From Coleophoma eucalyptorum (lineage: Eukaryota > Ascomycota > Leotiomycetes > Helotiales > Dermateaceae): 64,000 bases of DNA. Position 1 is the first letter of the stretch, and every line of letters starts with the position of its first letter. A program made the position numbers and the translations under genes. The stretch spans positions 493,943-557,942 of the forward strand of contig JALRME010000028.1 of NCBI GenBank assembly GCA_026120035.1, read 5' to 3'. The notes under the pieces were generated by a model, which was given only the letters and a program-made list of their open reading frames with translations, was not told the origin of the DNA and ran no database searches. Shown here piece by piece: positions 36,301 through 49,757 of the stretch.

Positions 36301-38217
36301 TGTATTTCGATCTGATGAAGTAACTATGTCTTTCTGGAATTCCAAGGAAATTTTTTGATGGTTGCATTCCTTAGAAGAAACCAAGTTGTTGGGTGATTTG
36401 ACACCAATTGCTTGCCCAGTGCTATTGCCATCGGTTGAATATTGAATCCATTCGGTTATATTACTAATTCCAGCCGACACTTCAACCATCTCATTTCGTG
36501 ATGCATTAGATGAAACCCCAGTATCTTTGCTGGCATTGATGGATGGTCTGCCGATGCTGGACGCTCGTGAGGCTGTTCGCCCTCTTATGAATCCGATACT
36601 TGACTTGCGCTCCTCTTTGATGCTCAATCTGCATGGGCGATTATCTTCTAAAATATGATGAGGCTTCGGTTGCTGCTGGTTGGGCGAAATAGGTAGTTCA
36701 ATGCCTTCCACTAAAGATTTGTTTATAATATCCTTGTTGGTGTTCGGATTAATGAGGGATTCAAACTTTGCCAAAGGACCGTCGAGAGGGAAATCTGGCA
36801 TATTTTCCTGCCTTGGTTGCTCGCCAAGGGTCTCAGCTTCGCAAATCTGATTACCTTGATGTTCGTTGAGGGCAATTACAAGGCTTTTCGTCGTAGTAGA
36901 TGCGTCTTTGAGCTCCTCGCATAGTGCATCCATTTGGATCGCTAGGCCTTGCATCTCTCGAGGTCTAGCTTTCTCTGCCTTCTGGAAGAAATTGATAACT
37001 CTCTTATATGATCGATCGCGCGTAACCTTGATACCATGATATTCGCGACGACCACAAGCAGCAAGTTCTAAGAACTCGTTTTGCATGAACTCTGATATCA
37101 AAAGGCATGTCTCAGGATTTTGAAGAAGCCTTTTCGCAATACTTTCACTCCATCCATCTACTGTTATTGCCGTGAATACTGTGGGGTTAATCGGGTATCG
37201 GGTGAAGCCATCATAAATGCCATGTCCACCGAAGAAATCAGACGAGAGTCGCTCGAAGTCGGGGGTGATAGCTGGGCTACTTGTATGCTCGGGGACAACA
37301 TGGATCTCATTGGCCAAAGCCTGCCAGGCTTCATTCATCCTCAGGTTTCTGCTGGGTCGGTTATCCTTCCATAAGTCATGGACCTTCGGATCACCAGTCA
37401 ACTGGTATCTTAGAATCATTGGCTGTTTTTCTGGAAACAGTCTTACAGACAGATGATACACTGAGGTGTCAAACCCACCACGCCACGTCACCAGATCTCG
37501 AATATGTGCCATCTTGAGGCCTCCAGGTTCGAGTACCATAGATTTTTCGTGCAAGCTTTTTAGCTCTAGATGACGTTGCGAAATCCACGCTGCTCGATCG
37601 GAACGACCATGGAGGACTTGAAATTGATAGAGGTGAGATTGTGTCCGTTGTGCAGCAAGAAATCTGAGAAAGCAGTGAGGCTCATAGAATAATGCCGACT
37701 GGTGTATGGTCAAGGTTGCATTTGCGTAGTGGGTGGCCTCAAAGTAGATGTGATCGATCTCTTCAACAGGGCTCTGGCCTACGAATCAAGGTTAATGACC
37801 GTAAAATGAGCAACTGTGGTATTTTTCACCTGGTACTGATTGCACAAGAATCTGTCACACTACTTCAGCAGACAAGCCTATTCGCCAGGGTATGTCCAAA
37901 ATAAGGTTGCATGGAGGATTTTCCTACAAGTGATGCCACCGGTGGTTGGCAACGCTGTCGTAATCAGGCAGCGACAGGTCGTCTTGAATTACCTACCAGC
38001 TTTTAACTTGAAATGTGGTGTTGATTGTAGGGGCGTCTAGAAAGATAAATAGGGACACAGGATAGAGCACAGGAAGAAGTAGTAGAGAGAGGTCCAGATT
38101 GAAATTTGCTGTTTGCGCTCAGCAATATTCGATGGCCTCAGGCTATGAGCAGCACTCACGTTTGCGACGAACAGAAGCGTTATTAATTTGACTTACTTTT
38201 GACTTCCTATAAGCCAT
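33357..38217 (-). CDS. Large MYND-type zinc-finger protein, function unknown
   Basis: Four exons, 38197-38217 (21 nt), 37997-38036 (40 nt), 35821-37778 and 33357-35762, give 1474 residues. Introns are 160, 218 and 58 nt. The phases match without stops and yield the N-terminus MAYRKSKTPLQSTPHFKLKAG followed by QSPVEEIDHIYFEATHYAN. A MYND-like finger lies at about residues 1172-1217 (CEFC, CLGC, YYCDTLC, HAYSC). The N-terminal 270 residues look folded, the middle (about 290-1150) is Ser/Thr/Asn-rich and probably disordered, and the last 230 residues look folded again (LVSGSNVQNYFRLGLELAEFAFRMIRDVILSVELDD). MYND fingers usually mediate protein-protein contacts. I do not recognise the family. The first two exons are inferred from splice signals only. 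Confidence 0.8.
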
Positions 38218-39288
38218 AGTAAAGAAGGCACTCGAGTGTACCTGAAAATTATTGACTATGGTTGTTTTGTGGTGCGATGTTAAGGTTGTTACAATGCAGA
38301 GGTAGGTTGAAAATCTAGACACAAGCTCTCGTCTGTGCAGCAGAGCGCCTAGGCCGGGTCTAAATGTACGTTGGAAAGGGAAGAAATCCAAGGTAAACCG
38401 GGCGATGATTTTGCGCACCAAGGCGCAGTTAAATGCTTATGCTACAGACTGTCAAACAGAATTAGAAGTCGAGGGAATAAAAATGAATGAATTTTAAGTA
38501 GAGTCCATGCGAGGAACCATGCCTTCCAATGCTTAGACACAGAAAAGACTTTTTTCTTCTTGAGCCTCTCTACCACGGACGTAAAGATGCAAACACCCAC
38601 AAAATTGGAAAGCACCCAATAATCGCTTCCTGTAGCATCTATAGCACGTCTTTTATCTATTGACAGAGGGCTTTGCAGGACAGGTCACTGGCAACTAGGG
38701 GTTGCTAATCAAAGCTACCTTCAGCAGAGATTGTTTGTCATTTGCATGATGCATGGCCATAATCAAGGCGTTTGCCTGTATTGCAAATGTAATTAGGCAA
38801 AAGCCCCATTATCTATCATGTCTACTGCGGAAGAATCATCGCCACTTAGTGAGTCGCCTGTTTTGATAAATGAGGTCCGCACAAAAAGTAGTACGGGTAG
38901 CGCTTCACGCTAAAATAAGCGCCCTAGGGCGCTTGTGCTACCTCTGGAGACTAAGCCCTTTTGGAGCACGCATATAAGGCTAAGGCAATCTTATCCTTGC
39001 AATTCGCTTCCCTGTCTTTTGTATCCTCTGCTGCAGAAAATAACTCCATACAAAGCACTGGAATAGGCAAAATCGAGACAGACTCTCCAGACCAAATCAG
39101 CTTTAGAACGGCTGGCACCCAAGCTGTCTGTCGCAAGAACACCACCCACCTCGCATCTTGCAAATACTCATATCAGGCCTCCAATTTACAACACCAGATC
39201 ATCCTGCATCACAATCACATACACTGCGCATGAATTGAAGTGGCGCCGTACACCGTTATCAATTTTCCCTCGACGATCCATCATAGCC
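38218..39288. promoter_or_regulatory. Divergent intergenic region with a palindromic hairpin
   Basis: 1.07 kb between the MYND-gene and KH-gene starts. It contains a perfect 18-nt palindrome (38917-38934, AAGCGCCCTAGGGCGCTT) embedded in a larger imperfect inverted repeat (GGTAGCGC near 38896, GTGCTACC near 38935). An open frame at 38961-39233 lacks recognisable content. Confidence 0.5.
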
Positions 39289-41125
39289 ATGGCTGAACAG
39301 CCTAGCATTACCTCCATTCTGGCTGCATTGGGTAAGCTACAGTCTCGCTGAATGTGCTACTTATTCCCCGTTAACACTGATATAGCTGCGCAACGTAGCA
39401 ATACTGTACCACTGCAGAGCGCTCCGACTACTTACCCAGCTGCTCCCCCGGCCCAATCTCAAAACCCGTATGGAAACTCTGGTGGGTATGCGCTGCCGCA
39501 ACCTACAAATTCTGGCAGTGTCGATCTCAGCAACATCAAGCCTGTCAGCTCTGGCTCGGTGAGCATTGCTGATGCCATCGCAAAAGCAAAGGCCATTGCG
39601 GCGGAGAAAGGAGTCGCCTACGACAGAGCGCCGTCATATGGATCTGCAGACATTCGTGCTTCTGGAGGCCATCCATATCGCACCTCTAGATCTCGATCTC
39701 GATCCCCACAAAGACGCGATAACTTCCGCGACAACTTCAATCCATACCGTGACGAGCGCAGAGGTGGAGACCGCGCGCCTCCCGGCCGTGATTATCGCGA
39801 GCGCTCATTCTCTCCAGGACCAAGGAGCCGGGGAGCTACAGGGACATTTTCACCTCCACGTGGATCCGGTGCTTATAATGCGCGTGAACGGTCACCAGCT
39901 CGTGGAGGGGAAGAAAATAACGTGGAATCAATCAGTATCGAATCAAATCTGGTTGGTCTAATTATCGGTCGACAAGGAGAGAACTTGAGACGGGTCGAGG
40001 GCGAGACGGGATGCCGGGTTCAATTCATTACTGGACCTGATGAGACTGGTCCGTACAGACAATGCAAAATCACAGGCACAAGAGCACAACGAACTGCTGC
40101 TAAGGCAGAGATTAAGCGCATTATCGATGACAGTGGTATGGCTGGAAGTGCTCGTGCTGTGTTAGATCGAGCATCCCGTGACGCAGTACCAGCAGCGCGT
40201 GGCGTCTCACATCAACCAACTTTAAGAGATGGCGAAGATTCTATGCAGATCATGGTGCCTGACCGAACAGTGGGACTCATTATTGGACGAGGCGGAGAGA
40301 CCATTCGAGACCTTCAAGAAAGAAGTGGCTGCCATGTCAACATTGTTGGTGAGTCGAAGAGTGTCAACGGACTTCGACCCGTAAACTTGATTGGTTCTCG
40401 CGAAGCTGCTACACGAGCGAAAGACCTCATCATGGAGATCGTTGAAAGCGATAGCAAGAATCAAGGAGGCAAGGACCGACCTCCTGCACAAAGAGAGGCT
40501 GGTCGGGATGCAGGGTTTGGTGCCAGCGGAGGCGGAGGCGGCGACAAAATCACCGACTCGATATATGTTCCATCTGAAGCTGTTGGAATGATCATTGGCA
40601 AGGGGGGAGAGACAATCAAAGAGATGCAGAGCACCACCGGGTGTAAAATCAACGTCTCACCATCTTCCGGCCCTGGGGAGGTTGAACGAGAAATTGGTCT
40701 TGTAGGTTCTCGTGAAGCGATCGCAGCAGCCAAGCGCGCAATTGAGGATAAGGTTGAAGCAGTAGTAAGTGCAATATTCTATGGTTCTATACAATTGCTA
40801 ACCATGTATAGCAAGCGAAGAACGGCGGTGGACGCAATCGCGCACCGCAGAATGACTTTGGAGACCGAGGCTATTCTCAGCAGTCCTACAATCAGCCACA
40901 AACCCAACCCCTGCCGCAACAAGCTCAGGCAGCTCCGCAAGCTAATGCCGAGGACCCTTACGCAGCTTGTAAGTAACCTTCCTTTCGATGTTGAATCCTC
41001 CTAACGAGATCATAGATGGCGGCTACCAGGCATATTTACAAATGTGGTATGCGGCCATGGCTCAACAGCAACAAGCTGGTCAGCAGCCAGGTAGTGATGC
41101 ATCCAAACCACCCGGCACATCGTAA
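39289..41125 (+). CDS. RNA-binding protein with three KH domains (FUBP/Rnc1-like)
   Basis: Four exons, 39289-39331, 39386-40764, 40812-40968 and 41016-41125, give 562 residues. The N-terminal 190 residues are low-complexity, with an RS/RG-rich patch (SRSRSRSPQRRDN, DERRGGDR). Three type I KH domains follow at about 197-265, 303-371 and 406-473. Each has an intact GxxG loop (IIGRQGEN, IIGRGGET, IIGKGGET). The C-terminal tail is Gln/Ala/Tyr-rich (GYSQQSYNQPQTQPLPQQ, then YGGYQAYLQMWYAAMAQQQ), resembling the C-terminal YxxW-type repeats of far-upstream-element-binding proteins. It should bind single-stranded RNA or DNA and act in mRNA control in nucleus or cytoplasm. All junctions restore frame exactly. 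Confidence 0.93.
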
Positions 41126-42263
41126 AGCACAGCTCTGACCATGTCGCGATATCTCGAAAACTCCTTTGACTACATGACTATGATTTAGCATCGACTGATC
41201 AGCATTCTTGAGACTTTGATACCGGCTCTGAGGACACCATGACTTGCCTGCTTGCATATTTGATGAAGATTGCATATGTGCCGTCCCCAAGATGACACCG
41301 CTCACTACTGCACTGCTGCTAGAGCCATATGATCTCTGCATGCTTTTGATCTCGGTTGACATACTGCTGTTACTGGCCACTCTGCTGGACTAGTTAATTT
41401 CCTCAACCAAGAGGATGTCGCTTTATTGCATTTCACCGCCATTGCTTGACACGTTCATAATTGCACACATGCTTTGAGACCGCAAAGGCACGAATCGACA
41501 TCAGACATACGTTAAATAGCTGGCACTTGGATGGAACACTGGTTACCATGACCGTAAACATGATTTCCCACTGAAACTGTGTTATTACTTCTTTCTTTCT
41601 TCGATATCATGCTGCATAACTTGTAGCAACAGATTCAACCTCAGATGGATCACTATCATGTTGCTTTGCGTTTCTGCTGATCTTCATACACTTACCAGAT
41701 AGGTCACTTCTGCGTTCTAGGAAATGAGGTATGGAGGATCTGTACTTACAAGTGTAAGATAGTGGACGGGCCTCGGATAGTCAGCCTAATTATAAAGCCT
41801 CTAAATAGTTAAGATAATACAGTGATTGATCTCTGATATACCAGATATCTCGTGGACACAAGTTTTGGTGCTTTGGTGGCTCATTAGTGGTGACAAGCGC
41901 AGTCTATCACTCGCCGTACTTTAATGGAAGTCCTGTGATTGACCAAGGTAGAGAACGCTAGGCCCTATCAAACTTTTCGATAATGGTTGATATCAATGGC
42001 AGCGTCTTCTATCCATTCCGTGAATAGGCAGATGAGAGGTCAAATGTTTGGTGCAGCCTTACGCGTTCAGCCTCGCATTCGTACACGCTAGCGTAGAAGA
42101 GTCGCGGTAGCAATTTTGCCAGCCATCACCAATTCCTCCATTTAATGAATGCAGAGTATTGGACCTTCTTAATCATACCTCACCGAAACCATATCACGTC
42201 CTTTTTTTATTGATTTAAACTCTTCGTATTTCCAACAGCGCGCACCTCTGCCTACGACACGCC
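41126..42263. other. Intergenic between KH gene and RVB1
   Basis: 1.1 kb with the 3' UTR of the KH gene and the RVB1 promoter. No gene, RNA or repeat recognised. Confidence 0.55.
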
Positions 42264-43755
<1,492 letters not shown>

Positions 43756-44500
43756 AATACTCCAGCCATGTATAGAGGACGGAGGGATAAGTGCAAGGGC
43801 AGGGCAGGGCAGGAAACAGCGGTTACGGGAGCATGGTTCATGCAAAAGCAGATCGCGTTCGTTCGTTTGGGTGCGGGCGTCACGGTTGTTCTGTTTGCAA
43901 AGTCTCAGAATGCGAACTAGGGTCTTTAGGGTGACTAGCGAGCATCTCGCTTTGGATGGGAACCAAGGGCCGGTGTAGTTGTTTGCCCACATTCACATTC
44001 CTGAGCTGTTTAGCCATATGCATCCGATATGCGTCCAGCATTCTTCAGCGTGCCCGTGGTAAGTCAGTTACTAAGCAGAGCTGTTGCCCGCCATACACAC
44101 TGCAATCGCATTTAGCGTCTGCAGCCTGTCCGCGTGCGGTAGGAGATCCAGAGTTTCTTTGTCTTCACCCGAAACAGCTGCACCACTAAGGCCTTGCTCC
44201 CGAGACCTTTGTTGAGAGCACCTGCAATAATGGCACAACCAGTCCATGGTTATAGGGTCAGTGACCAGCAAATTCATTGTTTTCCTGTCTATCAATGGGC
44301 CTTGCACAAAGAGATCCTTCAACAACAAGAAGCCCATTCATACATTCATTCATTCGTCCATCCATTCAGTTCCCTTCATTCCCTTCCTAGCTTCCTGTCT
44401 CAACTTCTCCTCTTTCCTCTCCAGTTCCCACAATACCTTCAAGTGCTTAGGACGACTAGGTTACTCAGATATATAGCTTCTCATCGCCCGTAACGTCGTC
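43756..44500. other. Intergenic between RVB1 and the HMG-box gene
   Basis: Presumed promoter and leader of the HMG-box gene. A degenerate CATT tetranucleotide repeat (about 44336-44370) and a pyrimidine-rich leader (to about 44420) precede the start. No gene seen. Confidence 0.5.
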
Positions 44501-46739
44501 ATGTCTGATCTTCATGGGAGAGGAGCATCCAGTTTCGAGATTCCTCGGTCGCCAGTGAGCAACTCAACAGATTCCAGCCGGCGTGATTCTCTCAGAGCTT
44601 TCCAAGCAGAGAAAGGCTCAGAGCCACCAACCCCGAATTCACAGTCGCCGCCATTCCGTTTGACACGAAAGCGAGCAGCCTCAATCGATACCGATGGTGC
44701 AAACCAACCACGCGTAGGGGATCTTGCTCTTAACACAACCAGCACTGCTGGGCCACAGATCTGTGATTCAGCAAGAGAGCAGGTGTGTCTTTGTCAGCCG
44801 GATCCAAAGATTCCACGACCCAGAAACGGTTTGTGATTAGATTTCCTTTTAGGTCTTTCTCTTCCCAAGGTGCTTCCGATTGGCGATGTCATCGTTCTAG
44901 ATACCGAATGTTCATTGTTGCTTCACCTTTCTTTGACCAAGCAGTAGCTAACAGTTCTTTGTAGCCTTCATCCTTTATCGACAACACTACCAGGCTCAAG
45001 TAGTTGCCCAGCACCCCGGGCTTGCAAATCCAGAGATTTCCAAGATCATCGGGGAAAAGTGGAGGGAGACTGCTCCTGAAGTCAAAAACGACTGGAAGAG
45101 ACTTGCTGAGGTAGAGTAACAACAGAATCTAGAATTGAGACAGTATACTAAACGCTCCAACCAGGAAGAAAAGCAACGGCATCAAAGACAGTACCCAGGA
45201 TATCGATATCAACCTCGTCGAGCAGGCAAGCCAAACGGAGTCAAACCTCCTTCTTTCTCGTCTCCAGACGAGCCAATCCGCTGCCCAAAGTGCAACGGTC
45301 GGTATATCTCTACTCCAAGTACTCCTCTCACACCCTTCACTTCAGCATTTGGATCTGCCGAATCTCGAAACGACCGTTTACTGCCTCCTTTCACACCTAC
45401 AACGACATCACGAACGGGAGATATGTCACGGTACTCTCAAGACGCAAGAATGGATAGCCCTCATACTGGTCCCTCAAATCCAATAAATCAGCGCCGTGGC
45501 CCATATCCTCCACCACAACCATTGCAAACACTTCGCGAACGAGCAGAGGACTTGAGTCTGTCACCAGATCAAAAGCGTCGTCGCTTCAACGAAGCACCTC
45601 AGCGGGCGTACCCATCACCATCACCCATCTCATACACTACTCCCCAGGGATTTTCCCGCAATGCTCCGCCTATGTCTGCAGGAGGATATAGAGCAGCACA
45701 GCAATTTTCTAGCCAAGGACCATTTGCGCGCTCAGGTACAATGGGACCGCCTACACAAAGCTCACCTCTCTTCCAACAGCCAAGGCATCCATATCCAACG
45801 CGAGCCAATACTTTTGATGAATCACTTCGACTGCCACCTTTGCAAACGCAGCTCGGTAACCCTGCGCCAGTTACATCGCAGAATTCTGAGCTACGTTCCG
45901 AATCTCGTGATAGTCAGGCAAGAAGTGTCGAGGCAATGGTGATGACAATCCCGTATTTAAATAAGATCAAAGTCCTGTCCAAAATTTCTGGTCCACTACC
46001 GTCTCCGGGCCCTGCGAGTCCAACACAGGATGTACGCGGTGCGATCATTGCAGTTGAAGGAGTAGATACGAATCTTGTAGCAGAGATAGGAGCCTTCTTG
46101 AACGATGCACTAAGCAAAGAAGCAGGCCTTGCTGTTAAAACATGGACAGCGCCACTCTCGTCACCCATCCCACGAAAACGATCTACTCCAGACACAGATA
46201 TAGGGGCGACAGAAGCAAGCGACGAGCCAAGCAGCAATAGAGATGATAACCCGTTCATTGACTATCTTGGTGTCATTTCAAAATGGCACAGGAAATCGCA
46301 ATCGATTCTAAAGCATATCACGACATCAGCCTCCACACAAGCCAGTGATCCAGGCGTCTTGAAACGTTCTTCAGACTCTCTTCCTAAATTGCTTCCAGTC
46401 GCTCTTCTTCCTGAGGGTTACTCGCTTACGACTTCAGATTCATATGCTCTGCGTATTCCTATTAATGACTCCTACGCTCCTGTTGATCATTGGCAATGGA
46501 TGGCAACGTTATGGCGAGGTATCGTTGGTCCTGACTTGACAGTGTATGTGAAGAAGATAAGAGATAAGGAGGAGTTTGAGACGATGACTGGTGTGGAACT
46601 GAGAAAGGATTGCGCTGCAATTATTGTGCGGGTCATGGAGGGTACGAAGCTGGATGAGAAGTCTGCGCGAAGACTTGCTTTTGAAGTTTCTGAATACGTG
46701 AGGGGCGTTGATAGTGGCTTTGGTGGTCCCCGTATCTGA
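44501..46739 (+). CDS. HMG-box DNA-binding protein
   Basis: Three exons, 44501-44828, 44965-45110 and 45165-46739, give 682 residues. Splicing assembles one complete MATA/SOX-type HMG box at about residues 103-172: KIPRPRNAFILYRQHYQAQV, then PEISKIIGEKWRETAPEVKNDW and LAEEEKQRHQRQYPGYRYQPRR. The box is interrupted by both introns, as in several fungal mating-type-like HMG genes. The flanks are long and Ser/Pro/Gln-rich, likely disordered. The C-terminal 280 residues look more ordered (VMTIPYLNKIKVLSKISGPL, then HWQWMATLWRGIVGPDLTVYVKKI). Likely a nuclear transcription factor related to sexual-development regulators, but it is not a MAT gene, since no mating-locus neighbours are present. Confidence 0.9.
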
Positions 46740-47376
46740 ATACCGTACGCTATAAGTGTTTGGTTGGGCATGGCGATGGAGTGTCTTTACGGGGCGGCGT
46801 TGGTTTCCTACAGATAGCGTGCGCTGCTAGGTGATTCTGTTGAATATTTGTTATAATTATTCTTCTGTGTGGTTAGATTTTCATGGTGCTGCAGGTTGCG
46901 GGTAAGGGTATAATGAGACATAAGCAATACATTTTCCAGGGCGCCATGGCCATGGCTATATTGTACAACATTAAAGCATATAGGCAATTGAAACTATCTG
47001 CTTGTTCCCCTCTTATTCGGATATTCCGGAGGACGAGACAGGTGTATGTTTTCTTTCAGTCTCCATGGAAAGCTGAGTGGTTTCGTCTTTTCCTCCCCTT
47101 GTAATGGATCAATCCTATAATATCTAGCCATCGACAGAATCTCTTAGCTATGGACGATAACGTTTGAATGGCTAGATCCCGGGGCATAAAAATATTTCCT
47201 CATGGCATGTATAACCGGGCAGCTCGATCTTCAGATTATACTCATCGTGGATACATTTGGGAAAAGTTTCTTTTGGAGGGCGTCTTCTCACACATGCATT
47301 GCATTGTGATTTTAGAGGATCTAATTTTTTTCAATGTCTTCAAGCAAGGACTAAAATGCTCGGGGATTTTTTATTA
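46740..47376. other. Intergenic between convergent genes
   Basis: 3' regions of the HMG-box gene and the 311-residue membrane-protein gene. No other feature. Confidence 0.55.
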
Positions 47377-48375
47377 CTAGGATTTTGTTACCGCGGTGCT
47401 GTCAAGCTCGACTGGCACTGACGGTAGCTGACTGATGGACTTGTCTGAGTGCTGTGGGCTTTGCAGATCCTTCCTCTTCACCGAGGCGTAGAGTTCTGGA
47501 GTACCAGCCTTGAAATTATCCGCCTTCTCTTGTTGAGGAAGCTCAGCCGTCAATGCTTCTCCCGAAATTTCAATACGAGAATTGCTCGCGTTCGTGGTCA
47601 ACGGAGGGGCCTCGATCATCTTCATCGCGGGAGATGTAGCTATCCTGGAAGAAGGCATGATGAGAATCTTGAATCGACGAGCTTCCTTTTCTCGTTCACT
47701 CTTTGCCTGCTTCCGCGCACTCCTTGAGAGTTTGGGATCAATATCAATCTTTGGCTGGTCCTCTCCGCTCAATTTTGGGAGTTCAAGCCACGCTTCGAAG
47801 CCTTTCTCTTGAAAAACAGTTTCATTCCAGTGTTTCAAAATAGCTCGGATGCGGCCACCATGCATAAGCTCGCTTTTGACCTGTTTTACCACTGCCTTTC
47901 GGTGCACAGGGCGGGCAGCATAATAACCAGCAACGGGTCCGATTATAATAAAAGGAGAGCTGATGGTCCCAACAAGGATGCCAGTACTCCAGGCCAGTAT
48001 ATCTGACTTGGGAGTCACCTTTGCAGCATCCACAATCTCACTCGTAAACAGAAACCATTCGTCATGCGTAACCCCATAATCATAAAGCGCAGGCAGGAAA
48101 GGAAAGCCAGAGGAAATGGAGTCTGTCTTCGTGGGGATTGTATGCCGAGCTCCATTATATATCAAGTTCGACGATTGACGATTGCTTTGAAGGTACAACG
48201 GGGGAGCATCTTCAGTGGGAGTGGAGAGTTTAGTGCTGGAGGAATAGCTAAACAGAGGTCCGGTTAGGGGAAAGTAACGAAGCAGCTAGGGGATCATGAC
48301 AAGGGCTCACTCTGGTGTGCCAACTCTAGATAGCGCCTCGGTAGACTTACTCCTAGAGCGTGGGCGTATGTCCAT
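47377..48375 (-). CDS. Predicted membrane-associated protein, function unknown
   Basis: Exons 48311-48375 and 47377-48247 with a 63-nt intron (GTGAGC donor, CCTAAC branch site, TTTAG acceptor) give 311 residues. The ATG at 48375 and the splice recreate MDIRPRSRSKSTEALSRVGTP joined to DYSSSTKLSTPTEDAPP. A hydrophobic stretch at about residues 105-133 (ILAWSTGILVGTISSPFIIIGPVAGYYAA) would form one or a hairpin of two membrane helices. The rest is soluble, with a basic charged helix (SRSARKQAKSEREKEARRFKILIMP) and a disordered C-terminus. No family recognised. Confidence 0.8.
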
Positions 48376-49757
48376 GATGGCTTCGGCAGTGCAGTGGACA
48401 GATGGCAACCCGTACAGAGAATTGAATGCGGCGAAAATGGGAAGTTGCAGGCAAAAAGCTTAAGGCAGAAAGAGAAAGTAAGGGAGAAAAACAAACCACT
48501 CCACAATGGAGGTGTCGATAAGTACCTCAGCCTAGAATATGATGAGATAGGAGTAGGTCAGTACCATGGAAGTAAGCACTACCTCTACCTTGTGGGGCGG
48601 CATGGTGTAAATTAGGATTTCAGCCTGGAGGAGCAATTGAGACGACGCATCAACAACACCAGCAGCCATGATTCGTCAATTGTACGGCAAGGGCATCAGC
48701 TGTGCCCGCCGATCATGCTGTGAACTCGAAGTGTTGCGGGATTACCATAATTCTGGACGGCTTTTTATTGCAGGGGGATGGACTGCACCGATCCGGTGTT
48801 TCTTCGGAAGGTGTCCAGTAGGTAGCTATGGCATACTTCGTACGAGGGTACTGGATGGGAGGTCGACCTCGACATACTTGCATATAAGTAAGGATGAAGG
48901 AAGTGGTGATGGTCTCTGCTGGCCTTAGGTAGGCAAGGAAGACAGCCACAAAACAGCCAGCCTGTGAGAGCAAGACTACCTGCGGAGATATTTCAGCCGT
49001 CATCCGGTAGGAGACGGGACCAACGCCGACAAGTGTCACTTCAGATGGATATACCGTCGTGGATGGATGTTGTTATCACTGTTGTTGTTATTATTGTTGT
49101 TGCTTTTGCTGTTGCTGATGCTGATGCTGTTGATGTTGATGTTGATGTTGATGTTGCCGTCTGCTGCAAAGGACACCGACCGACAGTTACAGGTCGTGTT
49201 TCATGAAACGCCCTTGCCTCCATCGACCCGATTGAAGAAACACTACATTTCTTGCCAGATGAGCAGATCAGTGGGTATGGGGTATGATATCTGATGTTCC
49301 TCGGATTGTTATAAAGCGTGGGCTTTAGAGCACGAGCCATGCGACACATGAAGCCAGAAGGTTTCATAGCTCGGGAAGACTGGCCGGCCCCGTTCTAAAA
49401 GGCCGCGAGGGAGTTGGAGTAAGCTTGCCGTGCTGTGGAACCTAGACAGTATTGATGTACTTTACAATATTGTATACCACCTCATGCTTCGTAGGCTGAT
49501 CCTGACCTTTACGGACCAAGGTGATGTCATCACTAGTAAGCACGTGTGAATAGGCATTCTCTTACTAGGTAGGTACTGCTTGCTACCTGACCAGGAAACA
49601 CTACACCTCACTTCACCTCACTTCACCTCACTTCATTTGGCCTCTCCTCTTATCTCCTCTCCTCATTGCCATGCACTCCTTGCCTGTCACGGAAGACGTC
49701 CTGCACTTTTCTACTTGTCCCCTCTTACCTTATCCTACCTGAGCTGCATGGTACACA
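48376..49757. promoter_or_regulatory. Divergent intergenic region with trinucleotide and 10-bp repeats
   Basis: 1.4 kb between outward-facing starts. It holds an imperfect GTT/GAT-type trinucleotide microsatellite (49068-49157). It also holds a tandem repeat of the 10-mer CTTCACCTCA (49604-49635) in the leader of the transporter gene. Short open frames here are composed of repeat-derived residues and are not called. Confidence 0.5.

Noticed and set aside
48668..48928. 86-codon plus-strand frame with many Cys
   Set aside because: No homology features, in a repeat-bearing promoter region. Not distinguishable from chance.
49041..49367. 108-codon minus-strand frame rich in Thr and Ser
   Set aside because: Generated by the trinucleotide microsatellite.
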